Origin: Spirochaetales bacterium
Lineage (GTDB): Bacteria > Spirochaetota > Spirochaetia > DSM-16054 > Sediminispirochaetaceae
Assembly (NCBI GenBank): GCA_021767325.1
Contig: JAASTM010000109.1
Span: 1 to 7,263 of the forward strand
Direction: 5' to 3'
DNA length: 7,263 nt
The notes beneath the pieces were generated by a model. That model searched no databases and had not been told where the DNA came from. It saw only the letters and a list, made by a program, of their open reading frames with translations. Position 1 is the first letter of the stretch; every line of letters begins with the position of its first letter. The translations under genes were made by a program, and so were the position numbers. Below, one piece after another: positions 6,070-7,263 of the stretch.

Positions 6070-6768
6070 ATGAAGAGTGGAGAAAACGTAATAGTTGCAG
6101 AGAATGTGAAAAAGGATTACCACAGTGACAGTGTGGTCGTGCATGCAGTGCGCGGAGTCGATCTGACAATAAAGAAGGGAGAGTTTACTGCGATTGTCGG
6201 TCCATCGGGCAGCGGTAAAACCACCTTTCTGAATCTTATTTCAGGGCTGGATAACCCGAGTGAAGGTACGGTTCTGCTGAACAACAAAAATATATCATCG
6301 ATGAGCGGCAACGAACTATCTGATTTTAGGCGGGATAATATCGGATTCATTTTTCAGGCCTATAATCTGATTCCGGTACTGAATGTAGAGGAGAATGTTG
6401 AATACATTATGATGCTGCAGGGAATACCGAAAGAGAAGCGGCACGAGCGGGTGGTGGAAATCCTCGACAAAATGGGCATGAAAGGCTATGAAGGGCGTTT
6501 TCCCAGTCAACTGTCCGGGGGCCAGCAGCAGCGGGTAGCTATAGCGCGGGCCATGGCCAGCGAACCGGCACTGATTCTCGCTGATGAGCCGACTGCTAAT
6601 CTGGACTCGGGCACCAGCACGGCGCTGCTCGATATGATGCGGGATTTGAACAAGGATACCGGCATGACGTTTGTATTCTCGACACACGATCAGCACGTGG
6701 TTGATAAAGCCCGTCGTGTAGTGATTTTGGAGGATGGTAAAAATGTACAGGACGAAATCAAAGAGTAG
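6070..6768 (+). CDS. ABC transporter ATP-binding protein, LolD/MacB type
   Basis: This 232-residue cytoplasmic ATPase carries all motifs of an active ABC nucleotide-binding domain: Walker [10 protein letters not shown] (44-52), Q-loop Q96 in FIFQAYNL, signature LSGGQQQR (148-155), Walker B LILADEPT (168-175) with catalytic E173, D-loop ANLDS (176-180) and switch H206 in FSTHD. The sequence around the Q-loop ([21 protein letters not shown]) and the length are typical of the LolD/MacB/FtsE branch. It should form a dimer beneath the two FtsX-type permeases encoded just upstream. AAGGAG at 6057-6062 is an ideal ribosome-binding site, 7 bases before the ATG; the gap from the previous gene is 21 bases. 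Its last 26 bases overlap the start chosen for the next gene. Confidence 0.95.
   Translation: MKSGENVIVAENVKKDYHSDSVVVHAVRGVDLTIKKGEFTAIVGPSGSGKTTFLNLISGLDNPSEGTVLLNNKNISSMSGNELSDFRRDNIGFIFQAYNLIPVLNVEENVEYIMMLQGIPKEKRHERVVEILDKMGMKGYEGRFPSQLSGGQQQRVAIARAMASEPALILADEPTANLDSGTSTALLDMMRDLNKDTGMTFVFSTHDQHVVDKARRVVILEDGKNVQDEIKE
6729..6734 (+). promoter_or_regulatory. Ribosome-binding site inside the ATPase gene that decides the next start
   Basis: GGAGGA lies 8 bases before the ATG at 6743 and within the ATPase coding region. The alternative in-frame ATG at 6770, directly after the ATPase stop, has only a weak AAGAG upstream. The strong site therefore favours the earlier, overlapping start and suggests translational coupling. 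Confidence 0.6.
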
Positions 6769-7263
6769 AATGCTGAAGAGTCTGATCGGGATTTTGTGCT
6801 TGACTCTGCTTCCCGCTATGGGAGCTTCCGCACTCGACGGCAGTCTGCACGGTTCGATGAAAACCTTTATGATGGGCGTTCAGGACCCCCTTCAACAGGG
6901 TGATCTCTACGGTCTGTCCGACACTACCTTGCGGCTGCAGGCAAGGCTGTATCCTACGGATACCCTGTTGATAGAGTCTGCCTATTCGCTTTCGCCGCAG
7001 GTGCTGTCTCCGACGCTGCTGTCCGGCGGAATGTCGGAGACGTTTCTGTCGGCCGGCGGAGGCTCGGACACTTATAGGGCTTATGATTTGGAAGAGCGTC
7101 TCTATCCTGTTAAAACTACGGCGGTGAAAAATCTGGCGGTGTATCACAATCTCGACCGCTTGTACGCTTCGATGTACCTGCCGTTCGGCGATGCATATCT
7201 CGGCCGCCAGGCCATTTCATGGGGTAGTGCACATGTAATCAACCCCACCGACATCATCGCCCC
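6743..7263 (+). CDS. Exported probable outer-membrane beta-barrel protein (5' part only)
   Basis: The first 173 codons of a protein that runs off the window end. From the preferred ATG at 6743 it begins with a basic region ([13 protein letters not shown]), a hydrophobic core (about 14-26) and a signal peptidase I site ASA (28-30) followed by LDG, so it is exported; it has no lipobox. The mature part lacks hydrophobic helices and shows alternating beta-strand-like stretches (GSLHGSMKTFMMG, TLRLQARLYP, LLIESAYSLS, RLYASMYLPF). The motif GRQAISWGSAHVINPTD (154-170) resembles the strand-and-turn pattern of DUF1302-type and related outer-membrane barrels (GRQ..SWG ... NP.D). As the last visible gene of an operon encoding an ABC exporter and a LolA-fold carrier, it is likely the outer-membrane receiver or exit of that system. 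Identification as a barrel is inference from composition and this motif. If ATG 6770 is used, the protein loses nine residues and keeps a working signal peptide. Confidence 0.75.
   Translation, partial: MYRTKSKSRMLKSLIGILCLTLLPAMGASALDGSLHGSMKTFMMGVQDPLQQGDLYGLSDTTLRLQARLYPTDTLLIESAYSLSPQVLSPTLLSGGMSETFLSAGGGSDTYRAYDLEERLYPVKTTAVKNLAVYHNLDRLYASMYLPFGDAYLGRQAISWGSAHVINPTDIIA

Noticed and set aside
6758..7147. 129-residue reverse-strand open frame opposite the barrel gene
   Set aside because: The forward frame has a ribosome-binding site, a signal peptide and a barrel-like motif, whereas the reverse product is Gln/Arg/His-rich and featureless.
1..7263. CRISPR array, insertion sequence, prophage or toxin-antitoxin genes
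   Set aside because: No regularly spaced repeats, transposase or integrase motifs, or small paired toxin-antitoxin frames were seen on either strand.

Overview
The window is a bacterial chromosomal segment with all recognised genes on the + strand. It looks like a Gram-negative anaerobe or microaerophile, most plausibly a spirochaete. The reasons are a stand-alone di-iron oxygen-sensor protein paired with a sensorless cytoplasmic chemoreceptor, an arrangement characterised in Treponema denticola and Thermotoga maritima, together with genes that imply an outer membrane. The outer-membrane genes argue against Thermotoga-type organisms less strongly than they argue for a diderm; the spirochaete assignment is inference, since no rRNA or phylogenetic marker is present.

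Layout. Positions 1-246 hold a possible C-terminal scrap of an upstream gene and a good sigma-70-type promoter (199-227). Positions 247-1887 hold a two-gene oxygen/iron-sensing chemotaxis unit: an ODP-type metallo-beta-lactamase-fold protein and, 18 bases later, a soluble methyl-accepting chemotaxis protein with no sensor domain. Positions 1888-2160 are non-coding but dense in signals: helically phased short repeats, a near-consensus promoter (1937-1965), a long hairpin ending in a T run that starts exactly where that promoter should initiate (1971-2044, a probable small RNA or leader/terminator), a second near-consensus promoter (2091-2119), and a 16-base palindrome at its predicted start site (2126-2141) that looks like a TetR-family operator.

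From 2161 to the end of the window is one tightly packed operon: a TetR-family repressor, a LolA-fold outer-membrane lipoprotein-sorting-like periplasmic protein, two FtsX/MacB-type ABC permeases, their ATPase, and the first 173 codons of an exported probable outer-membrane beta-barrel protein. Gaps are 10-21 bases or overlaps of 4 and 26 bases, so co-transcription and translational coupling are likely.

Together the operon reads as a complete inner-membrane-to-outer-membrane route: an ATPase with two permeases that extract or push a substrate (lipid, lipoprotein or hydrophobic compound), a periplasmic carrier with a lipid-binding LolA-type fold, and an outer-membrane partner, under the control of a repressor that probably also regulates itself. 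The substrate cannot be read from the sequence. The most novel candidates are this exporter cassette as a unit and the promoter-hairpin-T-tract element between the two gene groups.
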